From Bacillota bacterium (GTDB taxonomy: Bacteria; Bacillota; Bacilli; Paenibacillales; UBA4045): a stretch of 64,000 nt of DNA. The DNA lies in assembly GCA_023441055.1 (NCBI GenBank), contig JAEZQY010000001.1:241782-305781 (forward strand), in the 5' to 3' direction. The notes under the pieces are model-generated. The model saw only the letters and a list, made by a program, of their open reading frames with translations. It searched no databases and had not been told where the DNA came from. Made by a program: the position numbers and the translations under genes. Position 1 is the first letter of the stretch. Each line of letters opens with the position of its first letter. This document shows positions 30,183 to 39,100 of this stretch, piece by piece.

Positions 30183-31064
30183 GTGGTGGTAGAAGATCGG
30201 TCGCTTGTTTATCGCACCTTTCTTGCAGTCAATTATGTGGTAATGATTAGTCTGGCTCTGCTTTGCATCTTCCCTTTGATTCATGTACTTGCGATATCGC
30301 TTAGCGACGCTGCGTCAGTAAGCGCAGGAAGGGTCAAGTTATGGCCGGTAGAGTTCACAACAACATCCTATGAATATGTCATTAAGAATAAAGCGTTTCT
30401 CAAAAGTTTGATGGTTTCCGTCAACAGAATCTTGATCGGTGTCACGCTGGCAATGATCATTAACGTATTATGTGCCTATCCGTTGTCGAAGAGTAATATC
30501 GATTTCAGCGGACGCACCATCTATGTCTGGCTGTTTGTATTCAGTATGTTGTTCTCTGGAGGATTGATCCCGACATTCCTGGTTGTGAAGGAAATGGGGA
30601 TGCTGGATACAATCTGGGCGCTCACCGTACCGAATGCGGTCATGGTATTCAACATCGTGCTTATGTTGAATTTCTTCCGTAATTTGCCGAAGGAGCTAGA
30701 GGAGGCGTCGTTGATTGACGGAGCGGGCCATTGGGGCATCCTGACGAAAGTATATATTCCGCTCTCGCTGCCATCGATTGCCACGATCCTGTTGTTTACG
30801 ATTGTCGGTCTGTGGAATGAATGGTTCCAGGGCATCATTTATATGAATCGGCCTAGCAACTACCCGCTTGCGAGTTATTTGCAGACGATTATTATAAGAG
30901 ACACAGCAATCGAGGATGCGGCTTTGAATGAATTGGCGGCTATTAACGACCGAACGACGAGATCCGCACAAATATTCCTCGGCGCACTTCCCGTTCTGTT
31001 GGTGTATCCATTTCTACAAAAACACTTCGCCAAAGGGATTACATTGGGCAGTGTTAAAGAATAA
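30183..31064 (+). CDS. Sugar ABC transporter permease (LplC/YtcP type)
   Basis: This 293-aa inner-membrane protein has six hydrophobic segments and the EAA loop EEASLIDGAGHWGILTKVYIPL. It is the usual second permease of LplABC-like importers. AAAGGGGGAG stands just before two consecutive GTG codons (30183 and 30186); the second has the better spacing, so the true start may be 3 bases later. It lies between the first permease and the sensor-kinase gene and is part of the same transcription unit. Confidence 0.9.
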   Translation: MVVEDRSLVYRTFLAVNYVVMISLALLCIFPLIHVLAISLSDAASVSAGRVKLWPVEFTTTSYEYVIKNKAFLKSLMVSVNRILIGVTLAMIINVLCAYPLSKSNIDFSGRTIYVWLFVFSMLFSGGLIPTFLVVKEMGMLDTIWALTVPNAVMVFNIVLMLNFFRNLPKELEEASLIDGAGHWGILTKVYIPLSLPSIATILLFTIVGLWNEWFQGIIYMNRPSNYPLASYLQTIIIRDTAIEDAALNELAAINDRTTRSAQIFLGALPVLLVYPFLQKHFAKGITLGSVKE

Positions 31065-31107
31065 AATCTGATATGCTAGTAGAAAACATAGGAATGAAGG
31101 GGTTCTT

Positions 31108-32829
31108 TTGCGCGGATTCCGGAAAATGTCGATCTACAGCAAGATTATTATTACATTTCTACTTGCTATTATTCCTTTATATATGATGACGATGCTGTTC
31201 AATGAGCGAAGTCAAAATGTGCTTAAGCGTGAAATCGTCTCCTCTATGACGGATCGTGTGAATTTCTACCAGCGCAGCTTGGAGCGGGAATTAGATAATT
31301 TGTATTCCTTTCAGAACAATCTTGCACTGGATCGCAAGCTGCAACGCTACGGAGTTGCGGGCGGATATGTAAGCGATGTGGAGCGGGTTGATCTGATTCG
31401 GGATATTCAACGGCAATTGATATTGCTAAGGGCGTCTAATCAGTACGTACATGAAGTTAGAGTCCATTTCTTTCAACAAGGTACGACGATTTCAACGACC
31501 TCCATGTATGCGGTTCTCCAGCAGGACGAGGTGGAGCCCCTGCTTCGGATCAGCCAATCGGATGCATTGCTGCACTGGAATAATCGATTGTTTCTGAGAA
31601 TGGCCTACCCACTTTCCTTGAGCATAGCGGGACAAGAGAAGGTGCCATTGTTCTTGATCGAAACGGAGCTGTCCAAGCCGGCTTTAGTCAAGATGTTGTC
31701 GGAGTTCTCGCTCAATGGACCGGAGGCGGTCGTGCTGACTAGTACAGATAAAGACTGGGAATTGTCCAACATCGAATTTGATGCTGCGTCGGCTGAAGGG
31801 AGCGGCGAATACTTAACGGCCTGGGGTTTGTCTGAAAATTACAATTTGTTGTTGACGTCTTATGCACCGGAAGAAATGATCGTTAAGCCTTTGCAAGTAT
31901 TTCGAGATTGGTTTTTGGCGTTATCACTGATTACCTTGTGCATCATACTTATTTACTCTTACAGCATCAACAAGATGTTGCATCAACCGTTCAAAACGTT
32001 GATCAAGTCGTTTCGCAAGCTGGAAAGCGGGCAGTTCGAGGTGCGTGTCGCTCACAAAGGCCAGGATGAATTTCAACTGTTATATACGCGCTTTAATATG
32101 ATGGTGGAGCAGATCGATCATTTGATTACCAGCGTCTATCAGCAGAAGATACGCACCCAGCAAGCGGAGCTTAAACATTTGCAATCGCAGATCAATCCCC
32201 ATTTCTTATATAACAGTTTATTTGTCTTGCATCAAATGGTCATCATGCAGGATTACGACAATCTGGCCTATTTCTCGAAAAACTTGTCCGATTATTTCAA
32301 AATGATTACTCGCAACGCTATGCAGGAAGTGGCCTTAGCGGAAGAAGTCAGAAATGCGCAAATTTATGTCAACATTCAGGCGTTTCGCTTCTCGAACCGG
32401 ATTCGCGTCACATTCGACGAATTGCCTATCGAACTGCAATCATGCAATGTTCCGCGTTTGATCCTCCAGCCGATTATAGAAAACGCCTTCGTGCACGGTC
32501 TTAAGAATGTGATGGCTAACGGTCGAATTGAGGTTCGATTTGTCGCAGAGGATCAGCTCCTTAAAGTTGAAGTGACAGACAACGGCGAAGGATTGTCAGA
32601 TGATCGTTATGAGCAGATTCACGGTTGGTTGAGCCTCGGCAACGAAGAATGGAACGGTATTGAAACTACGGGATTAATTAATGTTCATCAACGATTACGA
32701 TTGAAATTCGGCCAGAATGCGGGGGTAGAGGTTCTGCGGCTGCAAGGCGGGGGGCTTCTAGTTACGTTGAATATTCCTTTGGAAGGAGTTGAGGGCGATG
32801 TCGATGTACCGATTACTGGTCGTGGATGA
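31108..32829 (+). CDS. YesM-type sensor histidine kinase
   Basis: This 573-aa membrane kinase has one membrane segment near 10-30, an extracellular sensor region of about 230 residues and a second membrane segment near 265-288. HAMP follows, then the His_kinase domain with QINPHFLYNSL (phospho-His near 365), and a C-terminal HATPase with NAFVHG (N box) and DNGEGL. This is the layout of YesM kinases that sense extracellular polysaccharide products. The start is TTG 31108 after GAAGGGG; an internal ATG (residue 7) is an alternative. Its 3' end overlaps the first response regulator by 32 bases. Two regulators follow one kinase, which is unusual. Confidence 0.92.
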   Translation: MRGFRKMSIYSKIIITFLLAIIPLYMMTMLFNERSQNVLKREIVSSMTDRVNFYQRSLERELDNLYSFQNNLALDRKLQRYGVAGGYVSDVERVDLIRDIQRQLILLRASNQYVHEVRVHFFQQGTTISTTSMYAVLQQDEVEPLLRISQSDALLHWNNRLFLRMAYPLSLSIAGQEKVPLFLIETELSKPALVKMLSEFSLNGPEAVVLTSTDKDWELSNIEFDAASAEGSGEYLTAWGLSENYNLLLTSYAPEEMIVKPLQVFRDWFLALSLITLCIILIYSYSINKMLHQPFKTLIKSFRKLESGQFEVRVAHKGQDEFQLLYTRFNMMVEQIDHLITSVYQQKIRTQQAELKHLQSQINPHFLYNSLFVLHQMVIMQDYDNLAYFSKNLSDYFKMITRNAMQEVALAEEVRNAQIYVNIQAFRFSNRIRVTFDELPIELQSCNVPRLILQPIIENAFVHGLKNVMANGRIEVRFVAEDQLLKVEVTDNGEGLSDDRYEQIHGWLSLGNEEWNGIETTGLINVHQRLRLKFGQNAGVEVLRLQGGGLLVTLNIPLEGVEGDVDVPITGRG

Positions 32830-34423
32830 CGAGCCCTATATTGTCGACTCTATAACCGCCATGCTGCGAGATATGGATGAATTTGAACTTGATCTTTATT
32901 CGGCTTACTCAGCTGTGGAAGCTTTGAAACTATTGGAGCAGTATCGATTTGACATTGTCATGAGCGATATTCACATGCCGGGCATGGACGGTTTAGAGAT
33001 GCAGCGCAAAATCAATGCGCTCTGGTCCCGATGCAAGCTGATTTTCCTGACAGGGTACGAGCAGTTTGAATTTATCCAGCTTGCGATGAAGCAGGGCGCC
33101 ACCCATTATATTCTTAAGACGGATGGGGTCGATGAAATCAAACAAGCAATTCGGCAGGTTGTACATCAGATCGAGCATGAGCTGGCCAATATGGAAATAC
33201 TGCAGCTGGCCCGTAAACAGATGAATATGGCTCTTCCCTTATTGAAAAAGGAACTGCTTGTGTGGCTCAGCGAGCAGGAAAGCAGCCTGAGATTTCGCCG
33301 GAAGAAATTTGGTGAGCTTGGTTTGACGCTGCATCCAGAGCGTTCGTTGATTTGCGCATTAGGTCAAGTGGATTGCTGGAAGCCGGATACACTTGATTCT
33401 GACCGCGGATTGCTCATGTATGCGGTGCAGAATATAGCGGATGAATTGCTTCGCGAGGGTGTTTATTTTGAAGCTGGAATATTGCCGGATTCTCGCTTCA
33501 TCTGGCTCATGCAACCGATAAGCGAAGATCAATGGGATCGCATGCAGTTGTTTGTGGAAGAAAATATCGACGCGATTCAGCGTAATTGTCGCAACTTACT
33601 GCAGTTGACCATATCGGTGGCGCTCCATCAAGAAGTGATACAATGGGAAAATCTCCCTCAAAGTATATTGCGATTACAACGGCTATTATTTCGCACTTCA
33701 AGCAAACACAAGGAAAAGGTTCTTTACCTGGAGTCCGAAACGGCTGAAGGCGTGAACGCTCATCATTGGAAGATACGAGGCGGGATTCATAAATTTGGAA
33801 ATATAGTTAAAATGTTTGAGTCTGGCGATGTGGAAGCATTCTGCGTTGATTTGCATGAATGGCTTAATCATTTTATGCAACGCGAAGACCATGTATTTAT
33901 GGAAGCGTACTATATGGCGGCCACGTATGTGATCTCATGCATCAATCGGTTAGCTTCAGAAGGCAGCGGCAAGGAAGCCGATTTGCATAAGCTGTCCAAT
34001 TTGGATGTTCATAGTTCGAGGGAGGCAGCCTGCTCTTATCTGATTGATACGGCTAGAAGTATGCTCACTAAGGAAGAAGAGCGGGATCGTTCATTTGATG
34101 ATGTCGTACAATTGTTAAATAAGTATATTGAGCAACATTTAGCAGATGACTTGTCGCTCATTCATTTGGCCGAGATCACACACTTCAATCCTCAGTACTT
34201 GAGTCGATTGTACAAACAGATAACCGGCATTGGCATTTCAGATCGGATTTTTGAACTTCGCATGGCTGAGGCCAAGCGTCTGCTTGACAATACGAATAAG
34301 AAAGTTCAGGAGATTGCGATTCTTGTCGGGTTTCAATCAGCGCCTTATTTTACGCGTTTTTTTAAAAAGCACACCGGACTCACGCCACAAGAATACCGGA
34401 ATAAAGATTTGATTCATGGATGA
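32798..34423 (+). CDS. YesN-type response regulator (receiver + AraC HTH)
   Basis: This 541-aa protein starts with a complete receiver domain (about 1-120): VDDEP acidic pair, phospho-acceptor Asp in VMSDIHMPGMDG, Thr in FLTGYEQF and Lys in YILKTDG. A long, poorly conserved central region follows, then an AraC-type double helix-turn-helix (about 440-541) with LSLIHLAEITHFNPQYLSR and FTRFFKKHTGLTPQEYR. It should be phosphorylated by the kinase encoded just upstream and activate the transport and enzyme genes. I chose ATG 32798, 9 bases after GGAAGGAG. Its stop overlaps the open frame of the next regulator. Confidence 0.92.
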   Translation: MSMYRLLVVDDEPYIVDSITAMLRDMDEFELDLYSAYSAVEALKLLEQYRFDIVMSDIHMPGMDGLEMQRKINALWSRCKLIFLTGYEQFEFIQLAMKQGATHYILKTDGVDEIKQAIRQVVHQIEHELANMEILQLARKQMNMALPLLKKELLVWLSEQESSLRFRRKKFGELGLTLHPERSLICALGQVDCWKPDTLDSDRGLLMYAVQNIADELLREGVYFEAGILPDSRFIWLMQPISEDQWDRMQLFVEENIDAIQRNCRNLLQLTISVALHQEVIQWENLPQSILRLQRLLFRTSSKHKEKVLYLESETAEGVNAHHWKIRGGIHKFGNIVKMFESGDVEAFCVDLHEWLNHFMQREDHVFMEAYYMAATYVISCINRLASEGSGKEADLHKLSNLDVHSSREAACSYLIDTARSMLTKEEERDRSFDDVVQLLNKYIEQHLADDLSLIHLAEITHFNPQYLSRLYKQITGIGISDRIFELRMAEAKRLLDNTNKKVQEIAILVGFQSAPYFTRFFKKHTGLTPQEYRNKDLIHG

Positions 34424-34473
34424 ATAGGTCTCGAGGCTTTAGTCACGTTTTTCGGGATTGGAGAGTGATTGTT

Positions 34474-35880
34474 ATGATCAGAACGCTGCTAGTGGATGAC
34501 GAGCCGATCGTTCGTAAGGGACTTATGCATATATTGCCGTGGGAACAGCATGGCATGCAGGTTATTGCGGATGTAGGCGGAGGCGAGCAGGCGCTGCGCA
34601 TCTTGCAGTCCGAACGAGTCAATCTTCTCGTTACAGATCTATCGATGCCGGGGATGTCCGGATTTGATCTGATAGCAAGAGTGCAGATGGAGTATCCGGA
34701 CATTCATATCGCCGTATTGATGAATCAACCCAATGATGAACATATTCACAAAGCGCTGAATAGAGGCGTACTGGATTATATGGTGAAATCCGAACATAAC
34801 GAGGAAAAGCTGGATGAGAGGTTCAGGCAGTTAGCGGCTAGACTTGCGATACGAACACAATGGTCTGTGAATACCGAATTGCGCAAATGGCGAGGCAGGG
34901 AAATGGTTTTGTTCGTTGCCATGCACGATGATTGTCGGGTAAATGAACTATATCAGGTACCGTATGTCTCCGATTTCGAACTTCACAAGATAAAGGGTCG
35001 TGCTTGGGTGATGGAAGCACCGGGTTTTCCGTCGCATTGGGATCGAGCTGTGTCGCGGCATTTGTGTAGCAGCCAGTTGGGGGCGCGGTGGATGGTCATC
35101 CGGCTCCATCACCTTGGCAAGCGGGAACGGTTGTCGGAACTGGCCTCAAGCTATCTGAATCGCCATATGTTCTATGTTGCTGTTGAGATCGAAGGCGGAC
35201 AAGTCATTCATGATTCATTTCGACAGATAGAACAATACAAGGAGATGCATAAGACACATCAATGGCTGGACAATTGGTCGACATTCGAATGGATTAGCGA
35301 TCATTACGAGTGGAAGAAGCTTCTGGATCTCATTCAGAGTACGCGTCCCAATCCGGCGGAATTATGCCGCGAGCTTGCCGAAACGGCCCGCGCATGGAAG
35401 CTCATTCTTCGGAATAGTACCTTTGCCTCGCTGATCGAGCGCATGCACACGCTGAACAATTGGGAGGAATGGAAGAATTGGTTGACTGAATGCAGAAATG
35501 AGATGAGAAAGGGGTTGGATTGGGACGGGTTAGGCAAAGAATTGATTGTCAGTATCTTGCGGTCGATTGGTATTGTCCAGAATCGCATGGATGAGCACCT
35601 GACGCAAAAGGATCTGTCGTCGCTCATTCATTTGAGCCGGGGATACATAAGCGGGAGCTTCAAAAGAGTGATTGGCATGTCCTTCAATGAATATATGAGG
35701 GCGCTTCGTGTAGATAAGGCGCATCGATTGTTGGCGGAAGGAGATATGAAAGTAGACGAGATTGCGAGGCGCTGCGGCTTCGCCGATGAATGTTATTTTC
35801 GCAAGCTCTTCCGTGAAGAAACCGGCATGTCCGTGCAGGCGTATATGAGGTTGAATTGCTCGATATCAAGTTATAACTGA
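34474..35880 (+). CDS. Second AraC-type response regulator with atypical receiver
   Basis: This 468-aa protein has a receiver domain (VDDEP; Asp in LLVTDLSMPGMSG; Lys in YMVKSEH). In place of the conserved switch Ser/Thr of the fourth strand it shows AVLMNQPND, and the Lys is not followed by Pro. Phosphorylation-driven switching may therefore differ or be lost. The middle is unrecognised. The C-terminal AraC double HTH (about 360-465) contains LSSLIHLSRGYISGSFKRV and YFRKLFREETGMSVQAY. The start ATG 34474 has GGAGAG 9 bases upstream and matches the usual MIRTLLVDDEP opening; the frame is open from 34420. It is the last gene of the locus. Confidence 0.9.
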   Translation: MIRTLLVDDEPIVRKGLMHILPWEQHGMQVIADVGGGEQALRILQSERVNLLVTDLSMPGMSGFDLIARVQMEYPDIHIAVLMNQPNDEHIHKALNRGVLDYMVKSEHNEEKLDERFRQLAARLAIRTQWSVNTELRKWRGREMVLFVAMHDDCRVNELYQVPYVSDFELHKIKGRAWVMEAPGFPSHWDRAVSRHLCSSQLGARWMVIRLHHLGKRERLSELASSYLNRHMFYVAVEIEGGQVIHDSFRQIEQYKEMHKTHQWLDNWSTFEWISDHYEWKKLLDLIQSTRPNPAELCRELAETARAWKLILRNSTFASLIERMHTLNNWEEWKNWLTECRNEMRKGLDWDGLGKELIVSILRSIGIVQNRMDEHLTQKDLSSLIHLSRGYISGSFKRVIGMSFNEYMRALRVDKAHRLLAEGDMKVDEIARRCGFADECYFRKLFREETGMSVQAYMRLNCSISSYN

Positions 35881-35940
35881 AAGTATACAGGCACGATTAG
35901 GCACTAGCCCACATATAATGGTGGTGGAGGTGACTGACGC

Positions 35941-36642
35941 GTGCCTGGATTATTTACTGCGCTTGCCCTGTTTGTTAAGGAATTAATGCTGCTCGTCTCC
36001 TATGTGAAGAACAATGCGTTCCCCCAGCCGCTGAATGAGCAGGAGGAGCATAAGCATCTTGTCCTCATGGCTGCCGGCGATCTGAATTCCCGCAACAAGC
36101 TGATCGAACACAATCTGCGTCTCGTCGCGCATATCGTCAAGAAGTTCGACAACACTGGCGAGGATCTGGAAGATCTCATCTCCATTGGTACAATTGGGCT
36201 GATTAAAGCAATTGAGAATTATTCCCCTGATAAGGGAACCAAGCTGGCCACCTTCGCCTCGCGCTGTGTGGAGAATGAAATTCTGATGCATCTGCGCTCG
36301 CTGAAGAAGACACGCAAGGACGTGTCCCTGCATGATCCGATCGGCACCGATAAGGAAGGCAATGAAATTACGCTTATAGATATACTTGGAACGGAGAGCG
36401 ATGATGTCGCAGATAAGGTCGAGCTTAAGATTGAGAAGAGTAAAATATACAATAATCTAGATATCCTAGATGAACGAGAGCAGGAAGTGATCCGCGGACG
36501 GTTCGGCCTGGACCAGGGCGGGGAGGAACGCACGCAGCGCGAGATCGCCAAGGAGCTGGGCATCAGTCGCAGCTATGTGTCGCGTATTGAGAAGCGTGCG
36601 CTGATGAAGCTGTATCATGAGTTCTATAAGGTGAGGAAGTAG
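35941..36642 (+). CDS. sigK: RNA polymerase sporulation sigma factor sigma-K
   Basis: This 233-aa sigma-70 family factor directs late mother-cell gene expression in sporulation. It shows region 2 (LIEHNLRLVAHIVKKF, DLISIGTIGLIKAIENY, TFASRCVENEILMHLR) and region 4 (REQEVIRGRFGL and REIAKELGISRSYVSRIEKRA). The N-terminal residues (MPGLFTALALFVKELM) form the hydrophobic pro-sequence removed by SpoIVFB in known systems. The gene is uninterrupted: no skin-type element splits it. The start is GTG 35941 after GGTGGAGGTGA. CATATAAT at 35912-35919 resembles a sigma-E -10 element, but no matching -35 is clear. Confidence 0.95.
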   Translation: MPGLFTALALFVKELMLLVSYVKNNAFPQPLNEQEEHKHLVLMAAGDLNSRNKLIEHNLRLVAHIVKKFDNTGEDLEDLISIGTIGLIKAIENYSPDKGTKLATFASRCVENEILMHLRSLKKTRKDVSLHDPIGTDKEGNEITLIDILGTESDDVADKVELKIEKSKIYNNLDILDEREQEVIRGRFGLDQGGEERTQREIAKELGISRSYVSRIEKRALMKLYHEFYKVRK

Positions 36643-36670
36643 GTCGGATTGTACACATCTATAGTGACGA

Positions 36671-36715
36671 GAACAGATATGTCTGGAATCTGAACAGATA
36701 TATCTGTTTTTCGTA
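36671..36715 (+). terminator. Terminator of sigK
   Basis: The inverted repeat AACAGATAT...ATATCTGTT is followed by TTTTTCG, about 30-70 bases after the sigK stop. Confidence 0.65.
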
Positions 36716-36855
36716 TGCATTTTACACGGCAGGTCTAGTATGATTGTACGTATGCGAATTAGTCGCGCCGTTTGGTGTTACGCAGCCCGTATATGGTAAA
36801 GTAAGAGTTGTTAAGTTTGCTATGAGCACTATTGGGTATAAGGAGATGGTATGTA

Positions 36856-37893
36856 ATGCGCAAATTCGAATGTGACGATCAGGAAGTACGAATGCTGATT
36901 GATCGTGTAGTACGTAGGACGATGAATATGGACTTCACTTGGAACTGGTCCTGCGGAGTGGCTTTCTATGGAATCTCTAAGGCTTGGGAGGTCACCGGGA
37001 ACCAGGAGTATATTGATTTCCTCGTCCATTGGGTGGACGAGTATCTGGAGCTCGGACTGCCGCCAATGATGGTGAATGCGTGCGCGATGGGGCATACCAT
37101 GCTGACGCTTCATGAAGCAACAGGAGACGACAAGTATCTCGATTTAGCGATGATGAAGGCCGACTATCTGCAGAAGGAAGCGATCAGATTCGGCGAAGGC
37201 GTGTTCCAGCACACGGTATCGTCGAAGAATGACTTCCCCGAGCAGGCTTGGGCCGACACCTTGTTCATGGCAGCGTACTTCTTGCTGCGACTGGGCTTTA
37301 AGCTGGACAATAAGACCTTCATTGATGATGCGCTGAATCAATTTTATTGGCATGAGGAATATCTGCAGGATATGAAGACGAATTTGTTCTATCATGCCTG
37401 GGATAATGTCAGACAGGACCACCTCTCCGGCATCTATTGGGGACGAGCGAATGCTTGGGCGGCTTATACGATGGCGCAGGCGCACAAGATGCTCAATCCA
37501 TTCATGCCGATGTGGATGCAGATTGGCGGTGCGCTCGGTGATCAGCTCAGCGCGTTGACAAGGCTGCAGACCTCAGAAGGATTATGGCGGACTGTGCTCA
37601 ATGATGAGTCCTCCTACGAGGAGACATCCGCATCCGCGGGTATAGCAGCAGCACTCGTTATTAACGCCCACCCGCTGCATCAGAATTACATCGCGCAAGC
37701 ATACAAGGGCATCCTGTCCAATATCGATGAGGACGGCTCCGTTCGCAATGTGTCCGCGGGCACGGCGGTCATGTATTCTGTGGATGATTACAAGGTGATC
37801 TCCAAGAAGCGCGTGCAGGGATGGGGCCAGGGCTTAACGCTGGCATTCCTGGTGGCGCTGCTCCAGAATAAGGAGATCGTCAGCAGCATTTAA
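36856..37893 (+). CDS. GH88/GH105 family unsaturated glycuronyl/rhamnogalacturonyl hydrolase
   Basis: This 345-aa cytosolic (alpha/alpha)6-barrel protein resembles YteR/YesR. The segment EQAWADTLFMAAYFLLR carries the family catalytic aspartate. HLSGIYWGRANAWAAYTMAQ and a late RVQGWGQGLTLAFLVAL segment match the conserved barrel helices. Such enzymes hydrate and cleave the unsaturated uronic acid left by pectate or other lyases. The start is ATG 36856, with AAGGAGATGG 8 bases upstream; a TTG at 36832 is in frame but unlikely, and ATG 36851 is followed at once by a stop. It has its own terminator and stands apart from the large glycan locus, between sigK and the MoxR operon. Confidence 0.88.
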   Translation: MRKFECDDQEVRMLIDRVVRRTMNMDFTWNWSCGVAFYGISKAWEVTGNQEYIDFLVHWVDEYLELGLPPMMVNACAMGHTMLTLHEATGDDKYLDLAMMKADYLQKEAIRFGEGVFQHTVSSKNDFPEQAWADTLFMAAYFLLRLGFKLDNKTFIDDALNQFYWHEEYLQDMKTNLFYHAWDNVRQDHLSGIYWGRANAWAAYTMAQAHKMLNPFMPMWMQIGGALGDQLSALTRLQTSEGLWRTVLNDESSYEETSASAGIAAALVINAHPLHQNYIAQAYKGILSNIDEDGSVRNVSAGTAVMYSVDDYKVISKKRVQGWGQGLTLAFLVALLQNKEIVSSI

Positions 37894-37935
37894 TAAATCG
37901 AATATCGGCTTGCCGCGTCATTCGGCAGATCATAG

Positions 37936-37977
37936 AACAGATAGCTCTGACGATAATCAGACCTATCTGTTTTTTTG
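37936..37977 (+). terminator. Rho-independent terminator
   Basis: AACAGATAG pairs with CTATCTGTT and is followed by seven T residues. It lies after the GH88/105 gene. Confidence 0.85.
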
Positions 37978-38136
37978 GCTGCTATGTCAATATTGGAGGG
38001 AGTTATTATACAATAGAAATGTAAGTGTTTACAATGAAATTTAGAACAATTGCAAATGTACGATTCGTTAATAATCAGGTATCGTAGACATATGGGGGCA
38101 AATCTAATGAAATGAACAGCGGAAGGAGCAGATCAT

Positions 38137-39096
38137 ATGAGTGCCGTACACAATCAAGACATGCAAGTGCTGCAACAAATCCAAGCTAATCTCGAGTCCT
38201 GCATTCTAGGGAAGACCGACGAGATCAAGCTGTTATTAACCGCGTTATTAGCAGGCGGTCATGTATTGCTAGAGGATGTTCCAGGTACAGGCAAGACGGT
38301 TCTGATCAAGGCGCTCGCAAGATCGATCGCAGGCGTATTCCGCCGGATTCAATGTAATCCGGATTTGCTGCCAACGGATATTACGGGAGTATCTATCTTC
38401 CATCCCAAGGATGAAGTATTCGTATATCGCCCGGGCCCGGTTATGGCGAATATTCTGCTCGCCGATGAGATTAATCGCGCTACGACGAAGACGCAGTCCG
38501 CGCTGCTGGAAGCGATGGAGGAGCGGCATGTTACCGTAGACGGTGAACAGCATGAGCTTCCAAGACCGTTCATGCTGCTCGCGACGCAGAATCCGATCGA
38601 TTTCGAGGGCACGTATGTATTGCCGGAGGCGCAGCTTGACCGCTTCCTGCTGAAGTTTAAGCTGGGCTACCCAGACGAGCTAGAAGAGCGGCGCATGCTG
38701 AAGGAGCAATCTGTGGGTCATCCGATCAACGATATTGCCGCGGTTACGGATATCGAGCAGATTCTGCAGCTCCAGCATAAGGCGCGCAGCCTGCATATCA
38801 GTGAGGCGATTGCCGAATATATTGTCACGATTGTGCGGAAGACGCGTGAGCATCCGGATTTATTCCTGGGGGCCAGTCCGCGCGCCACAATCGCGCTGAC
38901 GCAGGCGGCCAAAGCTTATGCGCTGCTGGAGCAGCGCGATTATGTGATACCTGATGATGTCAAGCATCTAGTCGGTCCTGTACTGGGCCATCGTATGATA
39001 CTCAATCCGGAGGCCAGAATGACAGGCTCATCGATGGTGACTGTGCTCCAATCGGTGCTCCAGCAAGTGAAGGTTCCGGTCGGATTGGAGAAGTGA
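38137..39096 (+). CDS. MoxR family AAA+ ATPase
   Basis: This 319-aa protein has Walker A DVPGTGKTVL near 49-56, Walker B LLADEINRA and the MoxR signature ATQNPIDFEGTY with YVLPEAQLDRFL. A C-terminal winged-helix-like lid with SPRATIALTQAAKAYAL completes it. MoxR ATPases act as chaperones that remodel or insert cofactors into partner proteins and are usually encoded next to a DUF58 protein and a transglutaminase-like protein, as here. ATG 38137 follows GGAAGGAG. TGTAAGTGTTTACA at 38020-38033 upstream is a cre-like palindrome with an altered centre. Confidence 0.93.
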   Translation: MSAVHNQDMQVLQQIQANLESCILGKTDEIKLLLTALLAGGHVLLEDVPGTGKTVLIKALARSIAGVFRRIQCNPDLLPTDITGVSIFHPKDEVFVYRPGPVMANILLADEINRATTKTQSALLEAMEERHVTVDGEQHELPRPFMLLATQNPIDFEGTYVLPEAQLDRFLLKFKLGYPDELEERRMLKEQSVGHPINDIAAVTDIEQILQLQHKARSLHISEAIAEYIVTIVRKTREHPDLFLGASPRATIALTQAAKAYALLEQRDYVIPDDVKHLVGPVLGHRMILNPEARMTGSSMVTVLQSVLQQVKVPVGLEK

Positions 39097-39100
39097 TCCT

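Noticed and set aside
35941..36642. Possible skin-type element splitting sigK
   Set aside because: The reading frame is continuous through regions 2 and 4 at normal length, so no interruption exists.
38020..38033. TGTAAGTGTTTACA upstream of the MoxR operon as a cre site
   Set aside because: It is palindromic and well placed, but the central CG of the cre consensus is TG here, so I did not list it as a feature.
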